Below, piece by piece: positions 9,258 through 17,174 of a stretch of 64,000 bases of DNA. This DNA comes from Bradyrhizobium iriomotense (lineage in GTDB: Bacteria > Pseudomonadota > Alphaproteobacteria > Rhizobiales > Xanthobacteraceae): the NCBI RefSeq assembly GCF_018130765.1, contig NZ_JAFCJZ010000013.1, positions 1 through 64,000 on the forward strand, in the 5' to 3' direction. Made by a program: the position numbers and the translations under genes. Numbering within the stretch: the first letter of the stretch is position 1; each line of letters begins with the position of its first letter. The notes under the pieces were generated by a model. It was given only the letters and a program-made list of their open reading frames with translations, made no database searches and was not told the origin of the DNA.

Positions 9258-9314
9258 GCTTTCGCGCGATCGGGGGCTCGCGCCAATGCGCGGGCCCGTT
9301 CCGTGAATTCGCCA

Positions 9315-10088
9315 CTAGATCGGACGCGCCTGTTTGCGGATCTCGTTCGCGATCGGCCTCAGGGTGTCAGTCGGAAGCTGGCCGACGAGGGTATAGCCCA
9401 GGCCACCGTCTGCCCAGGCGAAGCCCGCGACGTCGCCGGTCGACTGCGGCATCATCGGCGTATCCTGATTGCGGCCGCTCATCGGCCGCGTCAGCACGAC
9501 GAGGCGGTCGCCGCGATTGTCGTCGTACATCAACATCGCGGCCGGACCGTGCGACGTGGCAACCAGTCGCCCGCCCATCAGCCTATAGCCCGCGACGGAG
9601 AGGTCCGGCACCTTGACCGGCTGTTTCAGCCGGTTGGAAACCCATTTCGTGAACTCAGCGCTGTCCGACGCGCGTATCTCGACCGGCCTCACATGGTCCG
9701 GCGCGTAAACGCCATAGGTGTAGGCTGCCTCCTGCGCCAATGCGGACAGTCCGGTCGAGTTCTCCTGCAATACGCTGCGCATGGTCCATCCGCCAAGGCC
9801 GCCAAGGCCGAGAAGCAACATCGCGGCTATCGCTCCCCACCCCCGCAGGGGACGCCGCTTGCGGTTCTCGATGATGTGCGACAGGTTCAATTCTGCCGGT
9901 AAGGGCTCGTCAGCGATTGACGCAAGCGCACCACGTAGCTGCTCACGCTGCTTGGCGAAGGCTGCAACGCGGCTGGCGACCTCCGGATGCTCGTCCAGAT
10001 AGGATGCGACCTCCGCGCGGCGCTCAGGCTCAAGCGCCTGGTCCACATAGGCGTGAAGATCATCTTCCGTGATCGGCCGCTGGCTCAT
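9315..10088 (-). CDS. Membrane anti-sigma factor
   Basis: A 257-residue protein encoded immediately after the ECF sigma gene with an ATGA overlap. Residues 1-70 form the short helical domain usual for sigma binding (DLHAYVDQALEPERRAEVAS). A single membrane segment, GWGAIAAMLLLGLGGLGGW, is at about 84-102, followed by a periplasmic sensory part of about 150 residues. The zinc-binding His-Cys-Cys motif of ZAS factors is absent. It is expected to hold the sigma factor at the inner membrane until a periplasmic signal releases it. Confidence 0.85.
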   Translation of the reverse strand: MSQRPITEDDLHAYVDQALEPERRAEVASYLDEHPEVASRVAAFAKQREQLRGALASIADEPLPAELNLSHIIENRKRRPLRGWGAIAAMLLLGLGGLGGWTMRSVLQENSTGLSALAQEAAYTYGVYAPDHVRPVEIRASDSAEFTKWVSNRLKQPVKVPDLSVAGYRLMGGRLVATSHGPAAMLMYDDNRGDRLVVLTRPMSGRNQDTPMMPQSTGDVAGFAWADGGLGYTLVGQLPTDTLRPIANEIRKQARPI

Positions 10089-10603
10089 TTCAGGCTCCGC
10101 AATGCAACGACATTCCCCAGTCCAGCCCCATCCATTTCCTGCTGCAACCGCTCCCGTGCACGCGACAAGCGCGACATTACAGTGCCGACCGGAACGCCGA
10201 GAACTTTCGCAGCGTCCGCGTAGGAAAGATCCTCGACCGCGACCAGCAGCAAGACCGCCCGTTGCTCTTCCGGCAATCGCGCAAGCCTGCTCAGGACGTC
10301 CCGGTAGATCAGTCTTTGCTCCTGCGCTGCCGCACTGACGAGTTCCTGCTCGCCTGCATCGTCGATCGACATATGCCTGCCCCGCGCTGTGGTCTGGCGA
10401 AATTGCGTGACCGCCAGATTGTGAAGGATGGTGAACAGCCAGGCGCGGACGCTGCCGTCGCGCCGCTGATGCCAGCGGCTGACGGCGCGCTCCAGGCAGT
10501 CCTGGACCAAATCGTCAGCCGCCGCGCGATCGCGCATGAGTGCACGCGCATAGCGGCGGAGCGCGGGGATCAGCGGCTCGACCTGAACCAGCATATCCTT
10601 CAT
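10085..10603 (-). CDS. ECF RNA polymerase sigma factor
   Basis: A 172-residue extracytoplasmic-function sigma factor. Region 2 is at about 20-75 (RDRAAADDLVQDCLERA, then RAWLFTILHNLAVTQFRQ), and region 4 is at about 110-160 (LPEEQRAVLLLVAVEDLSYA, then GTVMSRLSRARERL). No extra C-terminal domain is present. It lies 39 bases after the YVTN gene and is coupled to the anti-sigma gene. A likely target is its own operon, through the sequence at 12682-12709. Confidence 0.92.
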   Translation of the reverse strand: MKDMLVQVEPLIPALRRYARALMRDRAAADDLVQDCLERAVSRWHQRRDGSVRAWLFTILHNLAVTQFRQTTARGRHMSIDDAGEQELVSAAAQEQRLIYRDVLSRLARLPEEQRAVLLLVAVEDLSYADAAKVLGVPVGTVMSRLSRARERLQQEMDGAGLGNVVALRSLK

Positions 10604-10642
10604 GACGCGCTCCGCCTCATCCCGGTTGCCGCCCGTCTAACG

Positions 10643-12112
10643 TCATCGCGCCTCGATTTGGACGGCCTCACCCGGCACGGCCGCGTCGCCGGCCGCAATC
10701 ACCAGGTATCGCCTCGCAGCCGCGGCCGACTGGTCGACGATCTGCCGGATCGGGCCGGCAGCGTTGACGATGGCCGATCCGGCCGGATTGGTCATGAACG
10801 CCGCCAACGGCTGCAGCGGGCCGCTGCCATCGCCGTGGTCCGCCAGCGCCAGCACATATTTCTGCCTGGGCTGAAGCCCTGTCACCGAAGCTTGCAAGAC
10901 CTGAATCAGGCCCTGATCGAACAACGACACGCTGGTCGGCGCCTTCCCGCCCCCTGCATCGCCCTTCGACACCAGTGCCAGATGAGCGACCTGGCCGGCA
11001 ACGCCGAGAGCCTGCAGGTTTTGGCGGTCATCCGGATCTGGCGCCGCGTTCGGAACATACGCGATCGCCTGCGGTGCCTGGCCGATCGGAACGTTGGCAA
11101 TCACCTTGTTGGTTGCCGTATCAATGGCCGCAAGCGCGTCGGCGTTCTCCAGCCCCACATAGATGCGGGTGCCGTCGCCGGACGGCCACACGCCATGCGG
11201 CAAATTACCGACCGGGATCGTGGCGACCTGCGAGAAGTCGTCGGTGCGGAACACCTTCACTTCGTTCAGGCCACCGACAGTGACATAGGCAAACGTGCCC
11301 TTGGCAGTATGCGCGAAGTTGACGTGATTTGTGATCGGACCAGTGTCGATGGTCTTGATCGCATTGAACGGCGGCCTCGCGTTGAATACCTGAGTCCGGC
11401 CGACATCTTTCAACGTGAACCAGACTTGGCTTCCATCCGGCGTCGCCGCGATGTTCGGGCAGAACGGGCTTTCCTGCTTCACCGTGGCAATGATCTTGTG
11501 CTCGGCCACCGCGACGACATCAGTCTCGGGATTGAAGGACGAGCAGATGTAGCCATACTTGCCATCGGGTGAGAAAATCTGCATCCCCGGCCCGTTCGGG
11601 GTCGTGATGCGGGTCTTCTCCTTGAAGCTGACCGGGTCGATGACCGAGATGTAGTTTTCCCCGCGGACGGTGACCCAGACCTCCTTGCCATCAGGGGTGA
11701 AGAACGCCTCGTGCGGCGACCTCCCGACATAGGTCACGTGCTTGACCGCGTTGGTCGCCGTATCGATGAAGCTCACGGAGTTCGAACCGATCGAGACCAC
11801 GGCGAGTGTCTTGTGATCAGGCGAAAAGCCCATGCCATGCACGAGGACCTGGCCCTTGTAGAGCGGACTGAAATTGCCGGGTTGCGGGTCGCCCAGCCGG
11901 ATCACGCCGAGCAGCTTGTTATCGACGGGGTCGGTGACCGAAACCGTGTTCGAGAACTGTTCTGCGGCGTACACGCGGTCGTGGTGGCTGATGGGAATAT
12001 CCGGCGCGGACAGCACGCCCGGCGCCTGCCCCGCCCACGCGACAGAACCGGTGGCGAGCATCGTGGCTGCCAGGAAGATGCTCTTGATCATATTGCTTCG
12101 TGACGTGGTCAT
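10643..12112 (-). CDS. Secreted YVTN-type beta-propeller protein
   Basis: A 489-residue exported protein. The signal peptide is within residues 1-27 (IKSIFLAATMLATGSVAWAG). The body has repeated blades of the YVTN/NHL kind, for example FIDTATNAVKHVTYVGRSPH, VWVTVRGENYISVIDPVSF, and IDTATNKVIANVPIGQAPQA. Such propellers bind ligands or proteins, and some relatives accompany metal or redox enzymes. The C-terminal 120 residues (GVAGQVAHLALVSKGDAGG onwards) do not follow the repeat pattern. The gene lies 9 bases after the DUF305 gene in one operon with the sigma/anti-sigma pair. A second Met at residue 8 is also a possible start. Confidence 0.85.
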   Translation of the reverse strand: MTTSRSNMIKSIFLAATMLATGSVAWAGQAPGVLSAPDIPISHHDRVYAAEQFSNTVSVTDPVDNKLLGVIRLGDPQPGNFSPLYKGQVLVHGMGFSPDHKTLAVVSIGSNSVSFIDTATNAVKHVTYVGRSPHEAFFTPDGKEVWVTVRGENYISVIDPVSFKEKTRITTPNGPGMQIFSPDGKYGYICSSFNPETDVVAVAEHKIIATVKQESPFCPNIAATPDGSQVWFTLKDVGRTQVFNARPPFNAIKTIDTGPITNHVNFAHTAKGTFAYVTVGGLNEVKVFRTDDFSQVATIPVGNLPHGVWPSGDGTRIYVGLENADALAAIDTATNKVIANVPIGQAPQAIAYVPNAAPDPDDRQNLQALGVAGQVAHLALVSKGDAGGGKAPTSVSLFDQGLIQVLQASVTGLQPRQKYVLALADHGDGSGPLQPLAAFMTNPAGSAIVNAAGPIRQIVDQSAAAARRYLVIAAGDAAVPGEAVQIEAR

Positions 12113-12121
12113 CTGCGGCTC

Positions 12122-12649
12122 CTACTTCTTCATTCCATTGGACATGTCCATCTGCATGCCCGGACGATGATGATCGGCTGCGACGGGAGCGGGTGGCGAC
12201 TGGGTCGGAGCAGGCGTCGTATCCGTGGCTGGCTCGCCGATGGCGAGCTTCATGGCCGCGATTTCCTGCATCTGGTCGACGATGATTTCCTGGGCGATAC
12301 GTCTCAGCTGCTCGTTCTTGCCGTAGCGCAATTCGATCACCGCCATGTCGATCGCGCCCTGATGATGCGGATTCATCATCGCGACGAAGTCACGATCGAC
12401 ATCGCCGGTCGGCTTGATCGCCATGTCGTTCATCATCTTGGTCATTGCGGCTTCGTTTTCTTCCAGGAACGCCCGTTCTTCAGCAGCCGGCGGAGCGGCA
12501 GGATGGGACTCATGCGCGAACGCGACCGGAGGCACCGCGAAGGCGACGAGAATGCACGCGGCGAGGGATGCCGTGCCGAGGCCGGGCCTGGGCCATCGAC
12601 ATCTGCCTGCGAACGCTGCTACGGCGCGGCGAAACTGTGAAGGTGACAT
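12122..12649 (-). CDS. DUF305 secreted protein
   Basis: A 175-residue exported protein of the DUF305 family, a ferritin-like four-helix fold; some members (CopM-like) bind copper. Its hallmark is visible: DFVAMMNPHHQGAIDMAVIE, and the tail is Met/His-rich (ADHHRPGMQMDMSNGMKK), consistent with soft-metal binding. I chose ATG 12649 because GGGAG sits 8 bases before it and because the candidate sigma promoter would start transcription near 12675, which a longer start at 12676 would not allow. It is first gene of the sigma operon. Confidence 0.85.
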   Translation of the reverse strand: MSPSQFRRAVAAFAGRCRWPRPGLGTASLAACILVAFAVPPVAFAHESHPAAPPAAEERAFLEENEAAMTKMMNDMAIKPTGDVDRDFVAMMNPHHQGAIDMAVIELRYGKNEQLRRIAQEIIVDQMQEIAAMKLAIGEPATDTTPAPTQSPPAPVAADHHRPGMQMDMSNGMKK

Positions 12650-12681
12650 CGAAAACTCCCATGCGGGTGGTTGCATGGGGG

Positions 12682-12709
12682 TTTGACGCGTGGGCGCGCG
12701 TTCTATTCC
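12682..12709 (-). promoter_or_regulatory. Candidate ECF-type promoter of the DUF305-sigma operon
   Basis: Read on the minus strand, GGAATAG (12709-12703) and GTCAAA (12687-12682) are separated by 15 bases. This resembles the RpoE-like pattern GGAACTT - about 16 - TCAAA. The expected start site near 12675 leaves a leader of about 26 bases before the DUF305 ATG. The assignment to the sigma factor encoded in the same operon is inference. Confidence 0.5.
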
Positions 12710-12750
12710 GGCCAGCCAATCACATAAATGTCAGCAGCAAGCGAGGCGGC

Positions 12751-13539
12751 CTAGCCGCGCCCGTCCGACGCCGTCGGCCGCCACACCAGGAGGCGCCGCT
12801 CGACCAGCGTCACCCCGTAGTCGATCAGGATGACGAAGGCCGACAGCACGAACATGCCGGCGAACACGCCGGCGACGTCGAACACGCCCTCGGCCTGCTG
12901 GATCAGATAGCCGAGCCCCGCCGCCGATCCCAGATACTCGCCGACCACCGCGCCGACCACGGCAAAGCCGACCGAGGTGTGCAGCGAGGAGAACATCCAC
13001 GACAGCGCCGACGGCCAATAAACGTGCTGCATCAGCTGCCGCTCGCTCATGCCGAGCATGCGGCCGTTGTCGAGCACGGTGCGGCTGACCTCCTTGACGC
13101 CCTGATAGACGTTGAAGAAGACGATGAAGAACACCAGCGTCACGCCGAGCGCGACCTTGGACCAGATGCCGAGCCCGAGCCACAACGCAAAGATCGGCGC
13201 CAGCACCACGCGCGGCAATGCATTGACCATCTTGACGTAGGGGTCGAACACCGCGGCGACCAGCGGCTGGCGCGCGAACCAGAAGCCGATCAGCACACCA
13301 CCGGCCGATCCAATCACGAAGGCAAGGATCGATTCCGCCAGCGTGATGCCGAGATGCTTCCAGATCACGCCGGACGCGAACCACTTCACGATCTGGCTAA
13401 ACACGTCGAACGGATTGGAGAAGAAGAACGGCGGCAGCAGGATCTTGCCGAACACGGGCACGGTCGACAGCACTTGCCACAGCACGATGCACACAACCGC
13501 GACCAGGACTTGCAGTGCAAACAGCGTCGGGCGCGACAT
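12751..13539 (-). CDS. ABC transporter permease, SsuC/TauC type
   Basis: A 262-residue membrane subunit of the nitrate/sulfonate/taurine family, with about six hydrophobic segments and the binding-protein-dependent transport loop VSRTVLDNGRMLGMSERQLM followed by VYWPSALSW. The ATG shares one base with the ATPase stop (TGATG), so the two are coupled. It probably works with the ATPase at 13539-14357 and the binding protein at 7644-8669. Confidence 0.9.
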   Translation of the reverse strand: MSRPTLFALQVLVAVVCIVLWQVLSTVPVFGKILLPPFFFSNPFDVFSQIVKWFASGVIWKHLGITLAESILAFVIGSAGGVLIGFWFARQPLVAAVFDPYVKMVNALPRVVLAPIFALWLGLGIWSKVALGVTLVFFIVFFNVYQGVKEVSRTVLDNGRMLGMSERQLMQHVYWPSALSWMFSSLHTSVGFAVVGAVVGEYLGSAAGLGYLIQQAEGVFDVAGVFAGMFVLSAFVILIDYGVTLVERRLLVWRPTASDGRG

Positions 13540-14357
13540 CAGACCGCCTCCGCCGCGTGGGTGGATTGCGCGTAGCCCTTCATCACCTCGTCCTTCAGCA
13601 CGCTCCAGATCTCGCGATGGAGCGCATGGAACTCCTTGTCGAGGCGCACCTCGAAGATGTCGCGCGGGCGCGGCAGGCTGACGCGCCAGTCGCCGATAAT
13701 GCGCGAGGACGGCCCCGCCGACATGATCACGACGCGGTCGGCGAGCGCGATCGCCTCTTCCAGATCATGGGTCACGAACAGCACCGCCTTGCGGTCGGCG
13801 TTCCACAAGTCGAGCAGCAGATTGCCCATCACCTGCCGCGTCTGCGCATCGAGCGGCCCGAACGGCTCGTCCATCAGCAGGATTTTTGGATCGCGGATCA
13901 GCACCTGCGCCAACGCAACGCGCTTGCGCTGGCCACCGGAGAGCATGTGCGGATAGCGGTTCGCGAAGGCGCCGAGGCCCACGGAGGTCAGCCATTTCCG
14001 GGCCTGCGGCAGCGCCTCGCTGCGCGGCGTGCCCTTGATCTCGAGCCCGATCGCGACGTTGTCGAGCGCTGTCTTCCAGGGGAAAAGCGCGTCGGCCTGG
14101 AACAAGTAACCGGCCTCCCGGTTCAGCCCCGCCAGCGGCCGGTCGAATATCTTGACGCTGCCGGCGGCTGGCTTGAGCAATCCGGCCGCGACATTGAGCA
14201 GCGTCGATTTCCCGCAGCCGGTCGGGCCGACGATGGCGACGAACTCGCCCTGCGCGACCGCAAGATGCGCCTTCTCCACCGCCGTATAGACCCGGCCGTC
14301 CCCCAGCCGGAACGCGACCTTGGCATCTTCCAGCGCCACTGCCGTGGGCGTTGTCAT
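13539..14357 (-). CDS. ABC transporter ATP-binding protein, SsuB/TauB type
   Basis: A 272-residue ATPase. Walker A is GPTGCGKST, the signature LSGGQRKRVALAQ, Walker B ILLMDEPFGPLDAQT, and the switch region VTHDLEEAIALADRV. This is the pattern of SsuB/TauB-type ATPases. GGAGGAAA lies just before the ATG at 14357, almost the same leader as that of the distant SBP gene. It is first gene of the ATPase-permease pair. Confidence 0.92.
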   Translation of the reverse strand: MTTPTAVALEDAKVAFRLGDGRVYTAVEKAHLAVAQGEFVAIVGPTGCGKSTLLNVAAGLLKPAAGSVKIFDRPLAGLNREAGYLFQADALFPWKTALDNVAIGLEIKGTPRSEALPQARKWLTSVGLGAFANRYPHMLSGGQRKRVALAQVLIRDPKILLMDEPFGPLDAQTRQVMGNLLLDLWNADRKAVLFVTHDLEEAIALADRVVIMSAGPSSRIIGDWRVSLPRPRDIFEVRLDKEFHALHREIWSVLKDEVMKGYAQSTHAAEAV

Positions 14358-14453
14358 GTGTTTCCTCCGAATTCAGGCCGATGCCTTAGCCTCTCGCGCG
14401 GCCAAGTTCAATCAAGCCGCCAAGCGTGCTACGCATGGGTTGCCGGGGCGCTC

Positions 14454-14616
14454 TTACCCTCCCCTGGAGGGGGAGGGTCGCTGGGCATGTAGCGAAGCGA
14501 AATGCACAGCGGGGTGGGGTGACGGTCTTTCCACGTCCAACGCTACCCGTGTTGAGAGATCACCCCACCCCGCCCGCGCTTCGCGCGAGCGACCCTCCCC
14601 CTCCAGGGGAGGGTAA
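14454..14616. repeat. 163-bp palindromic repeat element
   Basis: Bases 14454-14482 and 14588-14616 are perfect 29-base inverted repeats rich in CCCTCCCC, and a second inner pair (GGGGTGGGGTGA at 14511-14522 against TCACCCCACCCC at 14560-14571) continues the stem. The element fills most of the gap between divergent ABC genes. Elements of this look are scattered in Bradyrhizobium-type genomes. It carries no gene. Confidence 0.85.
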
Positions 14617-14636
14617 GGAAGAATGAGCCGCGTCGG

Positions 14637-15419
14637 ATGTCTCCCAAGCCAGCAATCAGCTACCAGCACGTCACCAAGAGCTTCGGCTCCCTCAGGGCTG
14701 TGGACGATGTATCGCTCGACATCGCCGAGGGCGAGTTTCTGGCCATCGTGGGCGGGTCCGGCTCGGGCAAGACCACGCTGCTGCGGCTCGCCAACCGGTT
14801 GATCGAGGCCGACGGCGGCACGATCTTGGTTGAGGGCGAGGACGTGCAAAATGTCGATCCGGTCGCGCTGCGGCGCCGGATCGGCTACGTCTTCCAGAGC
14901 GGCGGGCTGTTTCCTCACTTGAGCGTCGCCGACAATATCGGGATCACGCCAAAGCTGCTGGGCGAGCCGGCAGCGGCAATCGCTGGGCGCGTCGACGAGC
15001 TGCTGGAGCTCGTGCAGCTCGACCGCGCATCGCATCGCGACCGTCTGCCCGAGGCACTCTCCGGCGGCCAGCGCCAGCGCGTCGGCGTGGCGCGGGCGCT
15101 CGCGGCAAAACCCCGCATCGTGCTGATGGACGAGCCGTTCGGCGCGCTCGATCCCCTCACCCGCGATGCGCTCGGCGACGACTATCGCGCACTGCACCGC
15201 AGCCTCGGCCTGACCACCGTGATGATCACGCATGACATGACCGAGGCGATCCTGCTCGCCGATCGTATCGCGGTGATGCGCGGCGGAAAGGTGCTGGCGC
15301 AGGGCACGCCCGCAGAGCTCTCGAGCAGCGACGATGCTTACGTGCTGGAGCTGCTGCGTACGCCGCGGCGCCAGGTCGATCGGTTGAACGCACTGCTGCC
15401 GCAGAGCGGTGCGGCATGA
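14637..15419 (+). CDS. ABC transporter ATP-binding protein, glycine betaine/osmolyte type
   Basis: A 260-residue ATPase of the OpuCA/ProV-like group without the C-terminal CBS domains. Walker A is GGSGSGKTT, the signature LSGGQRQRVGVARAL, Walker B IVLMDEPFGALDPLT, and the switch MITHDMTEAILLADRI. The stop overlaps the start of the next gene (ATGA). It powers the fused permease-binding protein downstream. Confidence 0.92.
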   Translation: MSPKPAISYQHVTKSFGSLRAVDDVSLDIAEGEFLAIVGGSGSGKTTLLRLANRLIEADGGTILVEGEDVQNVDPVALRRRIGYVFQSGGLFPHLSVADNIGITPKLLGEPAAAIAGRVDELLELVQLDRASHRDRLPEALSGGQRQRVGVARALAAKPRIVLMDEPFGALDPLTRDALGDDYRALHRSLGLTTVMITHDMTEAILLADRIAVMRGGKVLAQGTPAELSSSDDAYVLELLRTPRRQVDRLNALLPQSGAA

Positions 15420-16975
15420 GCCTCTTCACCGATCCGCGCTGGGGTGAGGCGCTGTCACATCTGGCAGACTATCTCGGCAACCATGTGCGGGTGAGCCTTG
15501 CCGCGCTCGCGCTTGGCCTCGCCGTCAGCCTGCCGCTGGCGATCCTGACACGCAACCGTCCGGCGCCGCGCGGCATCCTGCTTGCACTCGCCAGCATCGT
15601 GCAGACGGTGCCGGGACTTGCACTGCTCGCGCTGTTCTATCCGCTGCTGCTGCTGGCGGCCTCGGTCACGCTCGCCTGGTTCGGCGTTTCCTTCTCCGCC
15701 TTCGGCTTCCTGCCGGCGATGCTGGCACTGGCGCTCTATTCGATGCTGCCGGTGCTGCGCAACGGCATCACCGGCCTCAACGGCATCGATCCCGCGCTGA
15801 TCGAGGCCGCCAAGGGCGTTGGCATGACCGCACGGCAGTCGCTTGTCATGGTCGAGCTGCCGCTGGCGCTGCCGGTGATGATGGCGGGCATCCGCACCGC
15901 CACGGTGTGGGTGATCGGCACCGCGACGCTCTCGACGCCGATCGGGCAGACCAGCCTCGGCAACTACATCTTCGCCGGGCTGCAGACCCAGAACTGGGTG
16001 TTCGTGCTGTTCGGCTGCCTTGCTTCGGCCCTGCTCGCGCTCGCAGTCGACCAGTTGCTGGGCCTGATCGAGAGCGGCTTGCGCCTACGCAGCCGTCTGC
16101 GCAGCGGGCTCGGCGCGGTCGGGATCGCGGCACTGGTCGCGGCAACGCTGGTGCCGACCATGGGACGCTCGTCGCAAGGCTACGTCGTCGGGGCCAAGAC
16201 GTTTGCCGAGCAATATGTGCTGTCGGCGCTGATGAGGGACCGCCTCCAGGCGGCAGGCCTCTCCGCCACGGCACGATCGGGCCTCGGCTCCAGCGTGATC
16301 TTCGAGGCGCTGAAGGCGGGCGACGTCGATCTCTATGTCGATTATTCCGGTACGCTCTGGGCCAATCAGCTCCATCGTACCGACATCAAGCCGCGCGCGG
16401 AGCTCGTGGCGGAACTGAAGACGGCGCTCGCGAGGGAGAACATCACCCTGCTCGGCGAGCTCGGCTTCGAGAACGCCTATGCGCTGGTAATGCCGAAGAA
16501 GCGCGCCGAGGCGCTTGGCATCCGCACCATCGCCGACCTCAGCGCACATGCCTCGACGCTGTCGATTGCCGGCGACTACGAATTCTTCTCGCGTCCCGAA
16601 TGGGCGGCGCTGCAAAAGGCCTATGGGCTGCAGTTCCGTGCCCAGCGCCAGATGCAGCCGGACTTCATGTATGCGGCCGTTGCCAGCGGCGAGGTCGACG
16701 TCATCGCCGGCTACACCAGCGACGGCCTGATCGCGAAATATGATCTCACCGCGCTCGACGATCCCAAACACGCCATCCCACCTTACGACGCCATCCTGCT
16801 GCTGGCGCCGAAGCGCGCTGGCGACGAGCGATTGCAGGCGGCGCTCAAGCCGCTGCTCGGCAGGATCGACATCACCACCATGCGCGAAGCGAATTTGCGA
16901 GCCAGTGGAAACGACGCGAATTCGTCACCGGATGCGGTGGCGAAGTGGCTGTGGGGAAAGGTGGGCAAGCAGTAG
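15416..16975 (+). CDS. Fused ABC permease/substrate-binding protein, osmoprotectant (or EgtU-like) type
   Basis: A 519-residue fusion. Residues 1-215 are the permease, with about six membrane segments and the coupling loop DPALIEAAKGVGMTARQSLV. From about 240 to the end there is an OpuAC/OpuCC-type binding domain (VVGAKTFAEQYVLSALMRDR; then GDVDLYVDYSGTLW; then AAVASGEVDVIAGYTSDGLI). A hydrophobic segment at 225-240 links them, so the binding domain should be tethered on the periplasmic face. Known proteins of this architecture import glycine betaine, choline or ergothioneine; the ligand here cannot be told. Confidence 0.9.
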   Translation: MSLFTDPRWGEALSHLADYLGNHVRVSLAALALGLAVSLPLAILTRNRPAPRGILLALASIVQTVPGLALLALFYPLLLLAASVTLAWFGVSFSAFGFLPAMLALALYSMLPVLRNGITGLNGIDPALIEAAKGVGMTARQSLVMVELPLALPVMMAGIRTATVWVIGTATLSTPIGQTSLGNYIFAGLQTQNWVFVLFGCLASALLALAVDQLLGLIESGLRLRSRLRSGLGAVGIAALVAATLVPTMGRSSQGYVVGAKTFAEQYVLSALMRDRLQAAGLSATARSGLGSSVIFEALKAGDVDLYVDYSGTLWANQLHRTDIKPRAELVAELKTALARENITLLGELGFENAYALVMPKKRAEALGIRTIADLSAHASTLSIAGDYEFFSRPEWAALQKAYGLQFRAQRQMQPDFMYAAVASGEVDVIAGYTSDGLIAKYDLTALDDPKHAIPPYDAILLLAPKRAGDERLQAALKPLLGRIDITTMREANLRASGNDANSSPDAVAKWLWGKVGKQ

Positions 16976-16991
16976 GAGCGCGCCTCAAGCT

Positions 16992-17139
16992 CCGTCATCC
17001 TGAGGTGCGAGCCATGGGGCGCAACGCGCCGCATGGGGAGCCTCGAAGGATGCACGGCCTCCGATGCAGCCGGGCCGTCGCCCTTCGAGGCTCGCCGCAC
17101 GGCGCGTTGCGCCGCGCAGCTCACGCCTCAGGGTGACGG
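16992..17139. repeat. About 148-bp imperfect palindromic repeat
   Basis: The two ends are inverted (CCGTCATCCTGAGG at the left against CCTCAGGGTGACGG at the right), and the interior contains matching halves such as GGCGCAACGCGCC and GGCGCGTTGCGCC. It sits between two convergent genes and has no coding content. It belongs to a different family from the element at 14454. Confidence 0.75.
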
Positions 17140-17174
17140 GGAGAGAGCACTGCTCGCGGGCACGCGAACAACGC

